Source: Desulfomonile tiedjei DSM 6799
GTDB lineage: Bacteria; Desulfobacterota; Desulfomonilia; Desulfomonilales; Desulfomonilaceae
Direction of reading: 5' to 3'
DNA length: 64,000 bases
Assembly: GCF_000266945.1 (NCBI RefSeq)
Contig: NC_018025.1
Span: forward strand, 5,708,001 to 5,772,000
This document shows, one piece after another, positions 24,140 through 33,928 of this stretch (positions are counted from its first letter, which is position 1; every line of letters starts with the position of its first letter). Both the position numbers and the translations under genes were made by a program. The notes beneath the pieces are model-generated. The model was not told the origin of the DNA. It saw only the letters and a list, made by a program, of their open reading frames with translations, and searched no databases.

Positions 24140-25180
24140 ATGCAGCGTTACGGAAAACCCAGTTTGCCGTTATTAAAACACAAACGAAATTTCTTTGAAG
24201 AGAACGACGAGATACTCGCGGAGCAAAAACGAGTCCTGAAGTTGTATGCTGCTCAACCAAGGAGATCCCAATGCAAGAATTGCCACTGCAAACTCCAGGA
24301 GATTGCGTTTTCGAAGCTTGGAATCGATTATCTGATATGTCCCAATTGTGGTCACCTCAACGGGGGACATGAGGACACGGACGCATTCGTAGCGCAATTG
24401 TACATAAACGCTGATTCGAAGAGTCTCGCATCCGTCTACAGGGTAGAGGATATCGAAGCTTATCAGCGACGGGTCGCTGACATTTACCTGCCCAAAATCG
24501 ATTTCCTGATCGAAGCACTTCGTGAAGAAGGATTGTCCCCTCTGGATTTGTCTTATGCAGATCTGGGCGCAGGCAGCGGTTACCTGGTTCAGGCGTTCCT
24601 GAGCCGTGGGGCTGAAAAAGCGATCGGGTATGAAGTGTCACTGTCTCAGGTAGCTTTCGCAAACGCGATGATTCCAGGAGAGAGGATCAGACTTCACAGT
24701 CTCGATGAAATCAGCGAAATCGCCAAGGCTCTTTGTGCTGACGTGGTCACGCTCATAGGAGTTCTTCAGCATCTTCGGCATCCGGAGTTATTGCTACGAT
24801 CTCTGCAAGAGAACGCTAATGTGCGTTACCTTTATTTCTCAGTCCCGATTTTCAGTCCGTGTATATTCTTTGAAATGGTTTTTTCATCCGTGATGCAGCG
24901 CCAGCTTTCGGGAGGTCATACTCATTTATATACAGAGTCTTCTATCGATTGGTTCTGCAATAAGTTCGGGTTTAAGCGTGTAGCCGAGTGGTGGTTTGGA
25001 ACGGACATGTTCGATCTCTATCGTTCAATCGGTGTTTCTTTGCGTCAGGCACCTGAGACGGGGAGCATGTGCGAACGATGGTGGGAGATCATGAAGTCGG
25101 CAATCGACGAGATGCAGCTTGCCTTGGATCGTCGGCGACTTTCCTCGGAGGTCCACATGCTCGTAAAGCTGAAGCGCTGA
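24140..25180 (+). CDS. Class I SAM-dependent methyltransferase with zinc-knuckle head
   Basis: The 346-residue product starts at ATG 24140 (GGGAGA upstream). It has a Cys cluster near residues 45-75 (CKNCHCKLQEI, then CPNCGHLNGG), then the SAM-binding motif YADLGAGSGYLVQAFL followed by GYEVS, the pattern of methyltransferase families acting on sugar nucleotides or small molecules (Methyltransf_23/11 type). It is followed by a DUF4910 peptidase-like gene. A surface polysaccharide or natural-product context is likely; the substrate is unknown. Confidence 0.83.
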   Translation: MQRYGKPSLPLLKHKRNFFEENDEILAEQKRVLKLYAAQPRRSQCKNCHCKLQEIAFSKLGIDYLICPNCGHLNGGHEDTDAFVAQLYINADSKSLASVYRVEDIEAYQRRVADIYLPKIDFLIEALREEGLSPLDLSYADLGAGSGYLVQAFLSRGAEKAIGYEVSLSQVAFANAMIPGERIRLHSLDEISEIAKALCADVVTLIGVLQHLRHPELLLRSLQENANVRYLYFSVPIFSPCIFFEMVFSSVMQRQLSGGHTHLYTESSIDWFCNKFGFKRVAEWWFGTDMFDLYRSIGVSLRQAPETGSMCERWWEIMKSAIDEMQLALDRRRLSSEVHMLVKLKR

Positions 25181-25190
25181 GCGGAAATAG

Positions 25191-26555
25191 ATGTTTTGGG
25201 ATCGGGATTTATTCTTTGCAGTCCCGAAAAAACAAAGTGGTTCACTTGAGCTGAGGAGTGCGATGGATCAACCGCTGGACAGAATGCGTGAATTCGTGAG
25301 GAGATTCTGGAAGCTTAATCGAACGGCCGTGAATGAAGATTCCGATCGACTCGTGAATGACATCCGTCAGAAAGTCGATTGTAATATCATTGAATTACCT
25401 TCAGGGAGCGAATGCCTAACATGGTTGGTTCCTAAACGATGGCACGTGAGAGAAGGATATTTAGCCCGGCTAAATGGAACCCGCATTGTCGATTTCCAGG
25501 ACAATCCACTCCACTTGTGGACACACTCCATCCCGTTCAAGGGAACAATCAAGCGTCAGGATTTGGAAGGACACCTGTACCACGACGCTAAAAACCCTCA
25601 ATGGGTTCCTTATCATTATCGGAACGGATACCGATACGACGCCCGGGAATGGGGGTTCAGCCTTAGTCACGAAGTCTACAAGACACTCTCCGAAGATGAA
25701 TACATCGTCCGGATTGACACGGATGTTGACGATGAAGGGTCTTTGAAAGTCATTGACTACTGGTTGAAAGGGGAGCAGCCGGACACTATCTTCGTGGCAG
25801 CACACACATGCCACCCGGGGCAAGCGACAGACGGGTTGACCAACGTGGCAGTAGCACTTGAACTATTTCATTATTTGAAAAGCCTGGATTTTCGCAGAAA
25901 CTCATACCGTTTGATTCTCGGCCCTGAGTATTTTGCTGCTGCAGCATTTCTCTCACGGACTCCGCAATCAGAAATAGATGTGTTGCGTGGAGGCATATTC
26001 CTGGATATGTTCGGTTCCGGCGAACCTTTCGGGTTTCAGTTCTCGTATAACGGGAATTCTCGATTGGATCGTGCGGTGGCAAACGTCTTTTCACACCACG
26101 TGCGCAATCATATACGTCGGCCGTATCGAAAATTCCTGGGGAATGATGAAATGTTCTATAACGGCCCGGGCTTTCTGATCCCCACAGTAGGAATAGGGTG
26201 CGATTTGCATGCTGCCTACCACTTCAGTAAAGATGATTTCGATTCTGTCAATTGGCATCAATTGACCAAAGGTTTGGAGCTGTGCAAGAAGATCATTGAG
26301 GTCCTGGAGACGGATTTCATTCCCGTGCCGCAGTTTCGAGGCCCACTCTATCTTTCGAGATTCGACCTCTATATCGATCCAAAAGTGGATCGAAAAGGGT
26401 ATGATGGTCTGGAGCACATTCAAATACTCATGAATGGAAACAGAAGTTGTCTGGATATCGCTCAAGAGCTGGACATCAATTTCTTTTTTGTGCGCTCGTT
26501 TTGCGAGAAACTGCTGGAGAAACAACTGGCGGAAAGAAAACCGGCCGAATTTTGA
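25191..26555 (+). CDS. DUF4910 (M28-like) aminopeptidase-like protein with C-terminal winged-helix
   Basis: The 454-residue product carries the DUF4910-type metal-binding stretch VAAHTCHPGQATDGLTNVAVAL, a conserved GPEYFAAAAFL and FLGNDEMFYNGPGF, and HAAYHFSKDDFDSV. These correspond to the zinc ligands of M28-like peptidases. The last 90 residues (HIQILMNGNRSCLDIAQELDINFFFVRSF) form a winged-helix module. Proteins of this class sit in polysaccharide or peptide-antibiotic clusters and may act on modified sugars or peptides. An alternative start is ATG 25263. It directly follows the methyltransferase gene. Confidence 0.8.
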   Translation: MFWDRDLFFAVPKKQSGSLELRSAMDQPLDRMREFVRRFWKLNRTAVNEDSDRLVNDIRQKVDCNIIELPSGSECLTWLVPKRWHVREGYLARLNGTRIVDFQDNPLHLWTHSIPFKGTIKRQDLEGHLYHDAKNPQWVPYHYRNGYRYDAREWGFSLSHEVYKTLSEDEYIVRIDTDVDDEGSLKVIDYWLKGEQPDTIFVAAHTCHPGQATDGLTNVAVALELFHYLKSLDFRRNSYRLILGPEYFAAAAFLSRTPQSEIDVLRGGIFLDMFGSGEPFGFQFSYNGNSRLDRAVANVFSHHVRNHIRRPYRKFLGNDEMFYNGPGFLIPTVGIGCDLHAAYHFSKDDFDSVNWHQLTKGLELCKKIIEVLETDFIPVPQFRGPLYLSRFDLYIDPKVDRKGYDGLEHIQILMNGNRSCLDIAQELDINFFFVRSFCEKLLEKQLAERKPAEF

Positions 26556-27108
26556 GAAGTTCGGGGAGGAACTTCTTGTAAGAAGTTCCTCCCCGAACCC
26601 CACCTCAAGAACTTTTGGCACTCGCCGGAACGCGAATTTCCTTACAGGAAATCTCGAGTTCCGGCGAATGACAGAAATTTCTTGAAGAGAGCTTGACGGG
26701 ACATTCTGGCAAAAAAGACCCCGACTACTCTTCGGAATACAAAATGGGACAAGAAATAATTGTCCAGTCACGAGCAGCTAGGGAATCTGCGCCCTGGAAG
26801 GGCGCTCCAACAGTAGCCACGGGTGTCAACCCGTGGTGGACAGCGCCATGTCCATAAGCATGGTTCAACGACCCTGAAAGGGTCTACCAACACAATGATT
26901 CTCAAATGTCATTGGTGGACCCTTTCAGGGTCGTTAAGACAAAGGATTTGCCGTATCGCTTCCGTGGGTTCGCACCCACGGCTATTGTTGCGTAGCCCCT
27001 TCGGGGGGTAAGAAATCTCTCCCATCCGTAACTGAATAGTTGCGATAGAAGATTTCAATACAGACCGCAATGACCGTAATGAAATACATATGGTTTCGGT
27101 ATAGATAG
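26556..27108. repeat. Dense palindrome array, 553 bp without a gene
   Basis: At least seven inverted repeats follow one another. The first is a perfect 19-base stem (GTTCGGGGAGGAACTTCTT with its complement, 26559-26598). The second is an imperfect pair around TTCGCCGGAAC (26617-26671). Then come GCGCCCT/AGGGCGC (near 26790) and CCACGGG/CCCGTGG (near 26818). Arms of 18 bases (AACGACCCTGAAAGGGTC at 26867-26884, complement at 26918-26935) are next, followed by CGTGGGT/ACCCACG (near 26963) and CCCCTTCGGGG (near 26997). It separates the DUF4910 gene from the GT-like gene. Confidence 0.8.
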
Positions 27109-28989
27109 TTGCTCGAAAGAATCTCCAAAGTACTGGCCTACTTCGGGTCCGATCTCGGACTCAGAAACGGTCCCAAGTTCCTCAAGAATGCTCACAGACA
27201 AGGTTATGGTTTGTTGGCTCTGGATTCTCACGCGATGGCTTTGGCTTCCAGAGCGGGTGTTCCTTACAGTCTCCTCGACGATTGGTTGGAACCTGAGACA
27301 ATAGTCAGGGCCATAGATCTTGCCCAGGAATGCGGAAGTCGCTGGTACGAATCCGCCAGGCAAGAATTCACCGTGGATGGAATCTGCCTTCCTCAGGTTG
27401 ACAGATGTTCCATGGATAAATTTTGGCAAGATGCCATGCTGGCGCTTGAGCTGGCGCGGAAGATAAAGAATAGTGACTGCCAGGAATTCAGATACTTCAC
27501 AAATCTCTTTCCCCGGGCTGGAGTAGCTCTGAACGGCTCGGACATCTGCAACAGGCTTTGGATGGCTGAGCTGGGCAAACGTTCCAAGCCGCTGCTTCGC
27601 TTTGGAACGTTCGGCTCCGGTGAAGTGTTGTCAGTCGTGCGCAAAGCAGCAATCAGGTTGGCAGATTCAGTCTTCAACAAGCAAGCGACTCCGCCCATCC
27701 AGCCACGTGCTTTTCCTGATAAGGCTATAGCACTCCTGATGAAATCCGAGGAGGTGTTCCGCCTGCAGCATGTGGTGAAAACCTTGCTTGCCGATTTCCC
27801 GGATAGAATCGCCATCGTATTAGGAAGCCATAAATCAGGATCGTCAGAAAATCTGTACGAGTCATGGGGTATTCCTGTCTATTACGGTGAACGGTGGCCT
27901 GCCGCTTCATATGTGTCGGCACTTCCTCTCAGACTTCTTCCGAGAGTAGATAGAGATCTGGAAGAGAAATTCTTCCAGGGGTATCGGGTTGCTCTGGAGA
28001 AGTCGGCGGGTCAGCCCTGGCAAGAGACCCTGGAGGTGGCGAAATTCCATTTCAACTACTACTGCAGATATCGTTGGCCTACGCTTTACAAGCATAATTT
28101 TCTCTTTTGGAGGGAGTTGTGGGAGCGCATGCGACCGTCCTTGCTGCTCATAACAGGAATGCCTGAAGGCGTAATGGTCTTGGCATCCGAAGCAGCCAGG
28201 CAGTGCGACATTCCCATTCTCGTATTACCCCATGCATGCGGAGCTATTCGCGTAAACTGGGACGGTCTTACTATGGGGTGCACTCTTTACAATAGTAGGA
28301 TGCAAAAGACCAATTTCGTGGAGACCAATATCCGAACCGAGAATCTGAGGCCTTGTCGGGACCTGGTGGCCAAGAACGAGTATCCTGTCCACGCAGTAAA
28401 AGCCTTTTCAGGAATCGGTAAGTGTCAGCTCCTGGCGCTCACCGAAACCACTGTCGAAGGTCCGCACCTGAACACGTATGTCAGCCCGAGCGCCCAGTTG
28501 AAGGCTCTCCTCGCGCTGGTGAATCCTCCTGCAGACTTGATCGACAAAGTAGATGTGGCAGTAAAGGCGCATCCGCAGATTTCCGACCTTGAAATGATAG
28601 AGGCCGCCGGTCCCGCTGTCATGAAAAAGCTTATGCCCAGAGCATCCGAGCTTGAGGCTGCACTTCACGAGACGGATCTTGTCGTGGCGGTGAACTACCG
28701 TGGAGGAGCCCTGGTTCACGTGTTGAAAATGGCTAAACCAGTCGTTTATTTTCTCACGGAAGAAGAGGCCATGCTCAAGAGATCGGATTATCCGTATGAC
28801 ACGTTCCAGGGAGGAACGGCAGTCGCCCGAACCGCGGAAGATTTCTGGAGTCTGGTCCGGAAATTTATCAATGATCCACGTTTTGCAGCAGACCTGCGGT
28901 CCAGAGCAGCGGAGTTTGCCTGGGAAAACCTGGATGACGATTCGTATCCTGCTTTGTCTGAAATTCTGAAAGATTTTGCGAGAGTATGA
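27109..28989 (+). CDS. GT-B-like protein of surface-polysaccharide type, start uncertain (possible nonsense codon)
   Basis: The frame is open from a TTG at 27109, directly after an in-frame TAG. Upstream in the same frame ATG 27070 and ATG 27079 would encode a short N terminus (MKYIWFRYR) before that TAG. The 626-residue product has the character of a GT-B glycosyltransferase: LLALDSHAMALASRAGVP early, LLLITGMPEGVMVLASEAA and ILVLPHACGAI in the middle, then VAVKAHPQIS and VVAVNYRGGALVHVLKMAKPVVYF near the end. It is unassigned beyond that. Either translation starts at TTG without a clear ribosome binding site, or the gene has acquired a stop codon near its start. Confidence 0.65.
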   Translation: MLERISKVLAYFGSDLGLRNGPKFLKNAHRQGYGLLALDSHAMALASRAGVPYSLLDDWLEPETIVRAIDLAQECGSRWYESARQEFTVDGICLPQVDRCSMDKFWQDAMLALELARKIKNSDCQEFRYFTNLFPRAGVALNGSDICNRLWMAELGKRSKPLLRFGTFGSGEVLSVVRKAAIRLADSVFNKQATPPIQPRAFPDKAIALLMKSEEVFRLQHVVKTLLADFPDRIAIVLGSHKSGSSENLYESWGIPVYYGERWPAASYVSALPLRLLPRVDRDLEEKFFQGYRVALEKSAGQPWQETLEVAKFHFNYYCRYRWPTLYKHNFLFWRELWERMRPSLLLITGMPEGVMVLASEAARQCDIPILVLPHACGAIRVNWDGLTMGCTLYNSRMQKTNFVETNIRTENLRPCRDLVAKNEYPVHAVKAFSGIGKCQLLALTETTVEGPHLNTYVSPSAQLKALLALVNPPADLIDKVDVAVKAHPQISDLEMIEAAGPAVMKKLMPRASELEAALHETDLVVAVNYRGGALVHVLKMAKPVVYFLTEEEAMLKRSDYPYDTFQGGTAVARTAEDFWSLVRKFINDPRFAADLRSRAAEFAWENLDDDSYPALSEILKDFARV

Positions 28990-29059
28990 TGACTGGACAT
29001 GCCCCTGCAGAAGCTTCCCGAAAGTCTTGAAGGAATCCGACACCTGGGAATTCCGGGGG

Positions 29060-29117
29060 AATTCCGGGTACACCATACATAATTAAGGAAGTTGGCATTC
29101 TGGACAGATAAAGTGTG
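29060..29117 (+). repeat. Direct repeat copy 1 flanking the ankyrin cassette
   Basis: A 47-base stretch from GAATTCCGGGTACACC to GCATTCTGGACA is identical to 31256-31302, and the similarity runs on for about 11 bases. It is preceded by repeated AATTCCGG units. Confidence 0.85.
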
Positions 29118-29189
29118 CAGAGCGGCATCTCCTCTGACACCGACGACAATAACGCTGCTATATTAATTATTGCTTAATTGGAGACTTTT

Positions 29190-30185
29190 ATGACAGGTGG
29201 ACGCATTCGCGTGGTTATAAGGCTGCGATTCGTTGTGCTTTTGATGCTGATCTTGCTGCCCTGCGGTTGGACAGCACGGGCGACAACCGCTCTAGATTCT
29301 CAGCTCATAGAAGCAGCGAAGCAAGGCGATCTCACGCTGGTCAAGAATCTTCTGGACGAAGGCACCATAGTAAATGCAAAGCTCAAGGATGGTTCAACTG
29401 CGCTTATGTGGGCAACTATACCCGGAAATATTGAACTAGTGAAGCTGCTACTGGACAAAGGCGCAGATGTCAATGCGAAGGCCGATGACGAGTCCAGCGT
29501 TCTTATGTGGGCAGCTATCATGGGGCACCAGGATGTAGTGAATCTGCTCAAGTCGCGTGGAGCAGAAATGACTTTGCACATCGCCGCAATGCTGGGGGAC
29601 AAGGCAGAGGTGCAACGACTCATAGAGGCCGGAGTCGATGTGAATGCAAAGGACCAGAACGGCTGGACGGCTCTTATGAATGCCGCCCAGAAAGGGCATA
29701 CTGAAATCATGAGACTGCTCATGGAAAGGGGGGCTGACGTCAACGCATGCCGCAACGATAGTTCCACAGCACTCCTGGATGCAATTGGCAGTGCACGCAT
29801 GGACGCAATTGTGCTCCTCCTCCAAGCAGGCGCCGATATTAATGAAAGGCGCAAAGGCGACGAGAATTTCCTGTTGCCCACTCCCCTTATGCACGCTGTC
29901 CTGTGGGAACAAACTTATGTGGTAAAGTTTCTCGTGGACAGAGGCGCTGACGTCAATGCGGCAACCCCTTGGGGAACGACAACCCTCATGTTCGCAGCCG
30001 GGAGCGGTAATGCAGAGATTGCAGAATCGTTACTTGCCAAGGGCGCTGAAGTCAACCTTCGCCAAAAAGATGCATGGACAGCACTGAAGATAGCTGAAAA
30101 AAATGGCGACAAGAAGATGATCGAGCTACTCAAGGCGTATGGCGCTCGGCATTATAAAGAGATTTCCCCGGAGAGAAAAAAGTGA
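29190..30185 (+). CDS. Exported ankyrin-repeat protein
   Basis: The ATG at 29190 is chosen (GGAG upstream) over a TTG at 29178. The 331-residue product has an N-terminal hydrophobic signal (FVVLLMLILLPCGWTARA) and then about nine ankyrin repeats built on DGSTALMWA, GNIELVKLLLDKGADVNAK and similar units, to the end. Ankyrin repeats mediate protein contacts; exported bacterial ones act in the periplasm or outside. It overlaps the next gene by four bases, so the two form a unit. The pair is bracketed by a direct repeat (29060, 31256). Confidence 0.9.
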   Translation: MTGGRIRVVIRLRFVVLLMLILLPCGWTARATTALDSQLIEAAKQGDLTLVKNLLDEGTIVNAKLKDGSTALMWATIPGNIELVKLLLDKGADVNAKADDESSVLMWAAIMGHQDVVNLLKSRGAEMTLHIAAMLGDKAEVQRLIEAGVDVNAKDQNGWTALMNAAQKGHTEIMRLLMERGADVNACRNDSSTALLDAIGSARMDAIVLLLQAGADINERRKGDENFLLPTPLMHAVLWEQTYVVKFLVDRGADVNAATPWGTTTLMFAAGSGNAEIAESLLAKGAEVNLRQKDAWTALKIAEKNGDKKMIELLKAYGARHYKEISPERKK

Positions 30186-31033
30186 GACGTCTCCTTGCGC
30201 TCTTTGTGTACTTGATTACTGGGACATTCATCTGTCCAAATCCCGGAATAAGCGATATGAGATCGGTTGTCCCACTCGCGAGAGGCGGAGCCGCTTCGCC
30301 GAAATCTCCCCATGCAACTATCCGCATGGATTCGGAACAAGTGATAATCCGACTGAAGAAGAAGACTTACACCGTCGATGCCCTATTTCATCTCTTCAAC
30401 ACCGGAGAGACCACCACGGAGTGGGTAGGGTTTCCGAAACAAAGATATGATATGACAAAGAGTATGCCAGGTTTTCCAGTGGAGTCGGACTTTATTCGAT
30501 TCGACACGTGGATAGATGGTACGAAAATAGAGGTGGAGGAAGAGAGCAATCCTGAGTCGAACCCTGAGCCAGGTATTGTCAATAGGATACTTTCAGCGTT
30601 TAACAGAGTGTTGTTCGCCTCCGGCCTAGGCTCACTGCCCCCCATAAAAGAGCGCTGGTTAGTGCACCACATTACATTTCCTGGCCATACCAGAACGACA
30701 ATTCGCACAAGCTACGAGTCACATTATTCTATTCAAACCGAAAGAAAAGCATATTACATAATCGGGACAGGCAGGCTTTGGAAAGACAACATAGGTAAGG
30801 CTGTCTTTATCATAGACAGTTTAGACGTGGGCGGGACAAACAGGATCAGAGTGAACTTTCCGGTAGCTCCAGGACCGAGGCTATTGGGGAATAACCTGCT
30901 AAGATTCGAGATAGAGGATGCACAACCGAGACCTGATGCCAGGCTTATCATAGAAGTCGAAGAGCCTGCGACCCCTCAGCCGCGACATGGCGACATTCTA
31001 CGAACAAATCCTCGCAAAGAGAGACAGCCCTGA
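30182..31033 (+). CDS. Exported protein of unknown function, coupled to ankyrin gene
   Basis: The GTG at 30182 overlaps the ankyrin stop. The 283-residue product has an N-terminal hydrophobic signal (LLALFVYLITGTFIC) and a beta-rich body with MDSEQVIIRLKKKTYTVDALFHLFNTGETT, a pattern recalling DUF4424-like secreted domains that resemble an immunoglobulin-like envelope protein fold. It ends in a proline- and arginine-rich tail. I do not recognise a definite family. Coupling to the ankyrin gene suggests that both act together outside the cytoplasm. Confidence 0.72.
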   Translation: MRRLLALFVYLITGTFICPNPGISDMRSVVPLARGGAASPKSPHATIRMDSEQVIIRLKKKTYTVDALFHLFNTGETTTEWVGFPKQRYDMTKSMPGFPVESDFIRFDTWIDGTKIEVEEESNPESNPEPGIVNRILSAFNRVLFASGLGSLPPIKERWLVHHITFPGHTRTTIRTSYESHYSIQTERKAYYIIGTGRLWKDNIGKAVFIIDSLDVGGTNRIRVNFPVAPGPRLLGNNLLRFEIEDAQPRPDARLIIEVEEPATPQPRHGDILRTNPRKERQP

Positions 31034-31047
31034 GGGAGACACACACA

Positions 31048-31308
31048 ATGAGTTTTATGGATTACATGCCTTGGTGTTGGTGGAGAGAATACAAGTGTCC
31101 GGACGAATCGCGAGAGGACATTCTTGATCATGCGGAAGATGAATATTACCATCACGAAAGGAGAAAGTTCTACGAATTTGGTCGTTATGATATAAATGGG
31201 AAAGTGGCTGACGGAACACATGATTATCTAATTCCGCGAATTCCGGCGAATTCCGGAATTCCGGGTACACCATACATAATTAAGGAAGTTGGCATTCTGG
31301 ACAAATGA
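31048..31308 (+). CDS. Small hypothetical protein ending inside the direct repeat
   Basis: The 86-residue product (MSFMDYMPWCWWREYKC) is preceded by GGGAG. It is rich in aromatic and acidic residues. Its last 17 residues or so (GTPYIIKEVGILDK) are encoded by the direct repeat at 31256, and copy 1 at 29060 encodes the same tail in frame. It may be a real small gene truncated or extended by the repeat, or chance. Confidence 0.35.
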   Translation: MSFMDYMPWCWWREYKCPDESREDILDHAEDEYYHHERRKFYEFGRYDINGKVADGTHDYLIPRIPANSGIPGTPYIIKEVGILDK

Positions 31309-31313
31309 AGTGT
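31256..31313 (+). repeat. Direct repeat copy 2
   Basis: Identical to 29060-29106 over 47 bases, with AATTCCGG units before it. Together the two copies bracket 2.1 kb with the ankyrin pair. Confidence 0.85.
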
Positions 31314-31508
31314 GAAAGATGAGACTAAATCGCACGAATAGCGTTAGGGCCTACCCACACCACATTACTCAAAAGAGTAATCGCAGGCAGCAGACGTTGT
31401 TTTGCCTAGAGGACTATCAAGTTTAGAGAGATTTGATGTCCGAGTGGCAGTTCATGGCATAGAATGGATATATGGGGGTATCGTTCTCGTGCCTGATCAC
31501 GTGCAACG

Positions 31509-33566
31509 CTACAATTCCTGCCGTCTCAGGAGTTGGGCATTGATTGCCACAATCACCGTGCTGAGAGACATGAATACCGCTCCTATGGCAGGGGAGGGGA
31601 CAATACCCCAGGGAGCGAGAACTCCGGCAGCCAGGGGCAGAGCCACAACATTGTACCCCGAAGCCCAGGCAAGGTTTTGGACCATCTTTCTGTAGCTTGA
31701 CCTGCTCAGCGCGATGACGCGGGAGACATCCAGAGGGTTATCGTTCACGAGAATGATGCCTGCAGACTCCACAGCTACTTCCGTGCCACTTCCGATTGCT
31801 ATTCCAATATCCGCACGACTCAATGCCGGAGCGTCATTGATCCCGTCTCCAACCATGGCAACGAGATCGCCACGCTCTTGTAGCTCTACAACTTTTTTGT
31901 CTTTGTGCTCGGGAAGAATTTCTGCGAAGAATTCATCAATGCCCAACTCCCTTGCCACTGATTGGGCAACCGCATGGCTGTCTCCCGTGACCATGGAAAC
32001 CTTGATCCCCATTTCGTGGATTCGCTGAACAGCTTCCCGGCTTTCCGAGCGGATCACATCTGCAAGACCGAAAGCAGCAACAGGCTTTTCATCTTGGAGA
32101 AGGTATATAATCGTCCACCCTTTCTCATCCCCCGTGTTTGTGAATTCCTCGAGTTCAGGGGGCAATTCGGCATGGAGCATTTCCATCAGACGCGGTCCGC
32201 CCAAATGGATCGTCTGATTCTCTACAGTTACTTTGACGCCCCGGCCTTTTATTGCCGAAAAATCAGAGGCCCGGGGAGGATCGAGACCCCTATCTTTCGC
32301 AGCCTGAAGAATCCCTCGTGCTACCGTGTGTTCCGAATCCGATTCCGCAGATGCAGCAAACATGAGCGCTCTTTCTTCGGTCCAGTCGTTCACGGTTGCC
32401 ACCCCGACAACCCCGAATTCGCCTTTTGTCAATGTTCCTGTCTTGTCGAATATGATGGTGTTTACGGATTTCGCCTTTTCCAGGGCAACTCTATCCCGCA
32501 CAAGTATCCCTTTTTGAGCCCCCAATCCCGTGGTTATGGCTATGACGAGCGGAATAGCAAGTCCCAGAGCGTGCGGGCATGCAATTACAAGGACTGTGGC
32601 TACTCGTGAGATAGTTTCGACGCGGAAACCAACTACTATGGTCCATGCAATACCGGTGAGTATCGCAGTTCCCAGAGCAATATAGAACAGCCACCCCGCA
32701 GCTCTGTCGGCAAGTAATTGCGTTTTGGACTTGCTCTGCTGCGCTTGTTTTACCAACCGCATGATGCCCGCCAGTGCAGTTCCTTCCCCTATGGCGGTAA
32801 CTTTTACTCGAAGGCTTCCATCCTGGTTTATGGTTCCTCCAATGACTTTCGATCCGGGAGTCTTTCGGACGTATTTTGATTCGCCGGTTACCATGGATTC
32901 ATTGACGTCCGATTCACCTTCCTCAATAATGCCGTCTGCAGGAATGGTCGCTCCCGGGCGCACTAAAACGCGATCGCCTTCTTTCAACCGATCGATAGGA
33001 ATCTCTTCCACTTCACCATCTTCAGAAAGCCGTTCCGCTGTGTCGGGTCGCAATTTTGCCAATTCATCGAGCGCTCCCGAGGCCTGGCGAATACTGCGCA
33101 TTTCAATCCAGTGCCCGAGAAGCATGACGTCGATCAGAGTGACGAGTTCCCAGAAGAAGGTTTCCGATTTCAAAAACAATGCCGCCAGACTGTACAGGAA
33201 GGCAACCGTTATGGCCAGCGAGATCAGAGTCATCATCCCGGGTTTGCTATCCAGGATTTCCGGTTTTGCCATTTGTAGAAAAGGCAGACCGCCATACAGG
33301 AAGACGATCACGGAAAAGAATGGCGATATAAGGTTGCTTCCCGGAATTTGAGGCATACCGAATCCCAACCAACTCTGCAGCATCGGGCTGAAAAGCAGCA
33401 CTGGTGCGCTCAAGACAAGGCATACCCAAAATTTGCGGCGGAACAAGACCTCATGACCGGTATGATCGACATGATGAGCCGGACCGGCGTGTTCCTGTTC
33501 GTGATGCTCCTGTTCAGAAGCTGTATCCGTTTGCTTTGCTGAACTGTTTTCGTGGTTTTTATGCAT
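31509..33566 (-). CDS. copB: Copper-type P1B ATPase (CopB-like)
   Basis: The 685-residue product has a His-rich cytosolic head ([10 protein letters not shown], then [20 protein letters not shown]), then membrane helices and the P1B signature CPH in [18 protein letters not shown], which marks the CopB subgroup (P1B-3, Cu). The phosphorylation site DKTGTLT, the TGES loop (MVTGESKYV) and the hinge [12 protein letters not shown] are intact. It pumps copper (or silver) out of the cytoplasm. The start ATG 33566 has only a weak ribosome binding site; TTG 33575 is an alternative. No regulator adjoins it. Confidence 0.93.
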   Translation of the reverse strand: MHKNHENSSAKQTDTASEQEHHEQEHAGPAHHVDHTGHEVLFRRKFWVCLVLSAPVLLFSPMLQSWLGFGMPQIPGSNLISPFFSVIVFLYGGLPFLQMAKPEILDSKPGMMTLISLAITVAFLYSLAALFLKSETFFWELVTLIDVMLLGHWIEMRSIRQASGALDELAKLRPDTAERLSEDGEVEEIPIDRLKEGDRVLVRPGATIPADGIIEEGESDVNESMVTGESKYVRKTPGSKVIGGTINQDGSLRVKVTAIGEGTALAGIMRLVKQAQQSKSKTQLLADRAAGWLFYIALGTAILTGIAWTIVVGFRVETISRVATVLVIACPHALGLAIPLVIAITTGLGAQKGILVRDRVALEKAKSVNTIIFDKTGTLTKGEFGVVGVATVNDWTEERALMFAASAESDSEHTVARGILQAAKDRGLDPPRASDFSAIKGRGVKVTVENQTIHLGGPRLMEMLHAELPPELEEFTNTGDEKGWTIIYLLQDEKPVAAFGLADVIRSESREAVQRIHEMGIKVSMVTGDSHAVAQSVARELGIDEFFAEILPEHKDKKVVELQERGDLVAMVGDGINDAPALSRADIGIAIGSGTEVAVESAGIILVNDNPLDVSRVIALSRSSYRKMVQNLAWASGYNVVALPLAAGVLAPWGIVPSPAIGAVFMSLSTVIVAINAQLLRRQEL

Positions 33567-33928
33567 GTTCTTCAATTCTCTTGCTCTCTCGATCGCGATT
33601 CATAATTTTCTGAACATACTTTTTTCGACAATTAAGAACTGCAATTTCCTGCTTTGTTTTACTGCACTGCTGTCCGTGATGTATTGGACACCCTGTCACC
33701 GGAGAAGGCACGAATTGTGAGTTATGGCTGTTGATTTATTGAGAAAATGTGCCGGCACGGAGGCACGGCACCCACCGGTTTTCGAGAATCGCTTTTCGCC
33801 ATCGGAAAAGAATTCTGACATTTACAGGAGAATTTAGAAGAAGAGTGCCGGGCAACGGGGAATACCGTGTGGCGAAAAAATTCCCTGAAAACAAAAAAGG
33901 CCGCAAATGTGCGACCCGAGATTCCGGC
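33567..33928. other. 362-bp gap with repeat copy, before tRNA-Cys
   Basis: The gap contains a family B palindromic repeat (33749-33826). Otherwise it shows no gene. The part 33600-33700 is probably the copB promoter region. Confidence 0.5.
33749..33826. repeat. Dispersed palindromic repeat, family B, copy 1
   Basis: Core GTGCCGGCACGGAGGCACGG followed by CACCCACC and a tail TTTTCG...ATCGG...AATTCTGACATTT. The same core and tail occur at 48452-48526. Confidence 0.8.

Noticed and set aside
27106-27108. UAG as pyrrolysine codon in the GT-B-like gene
   Set aside because: Pyrrolysine is very rare, the codon is near the start and no pyl genes are in the window; TTG start or nonsense mutation is simpler.
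26556-27108. CRISPR array
   Set aside because: The repeated elements are different palindromes, not identical direct repeats with spacers, and no cas gene is near.
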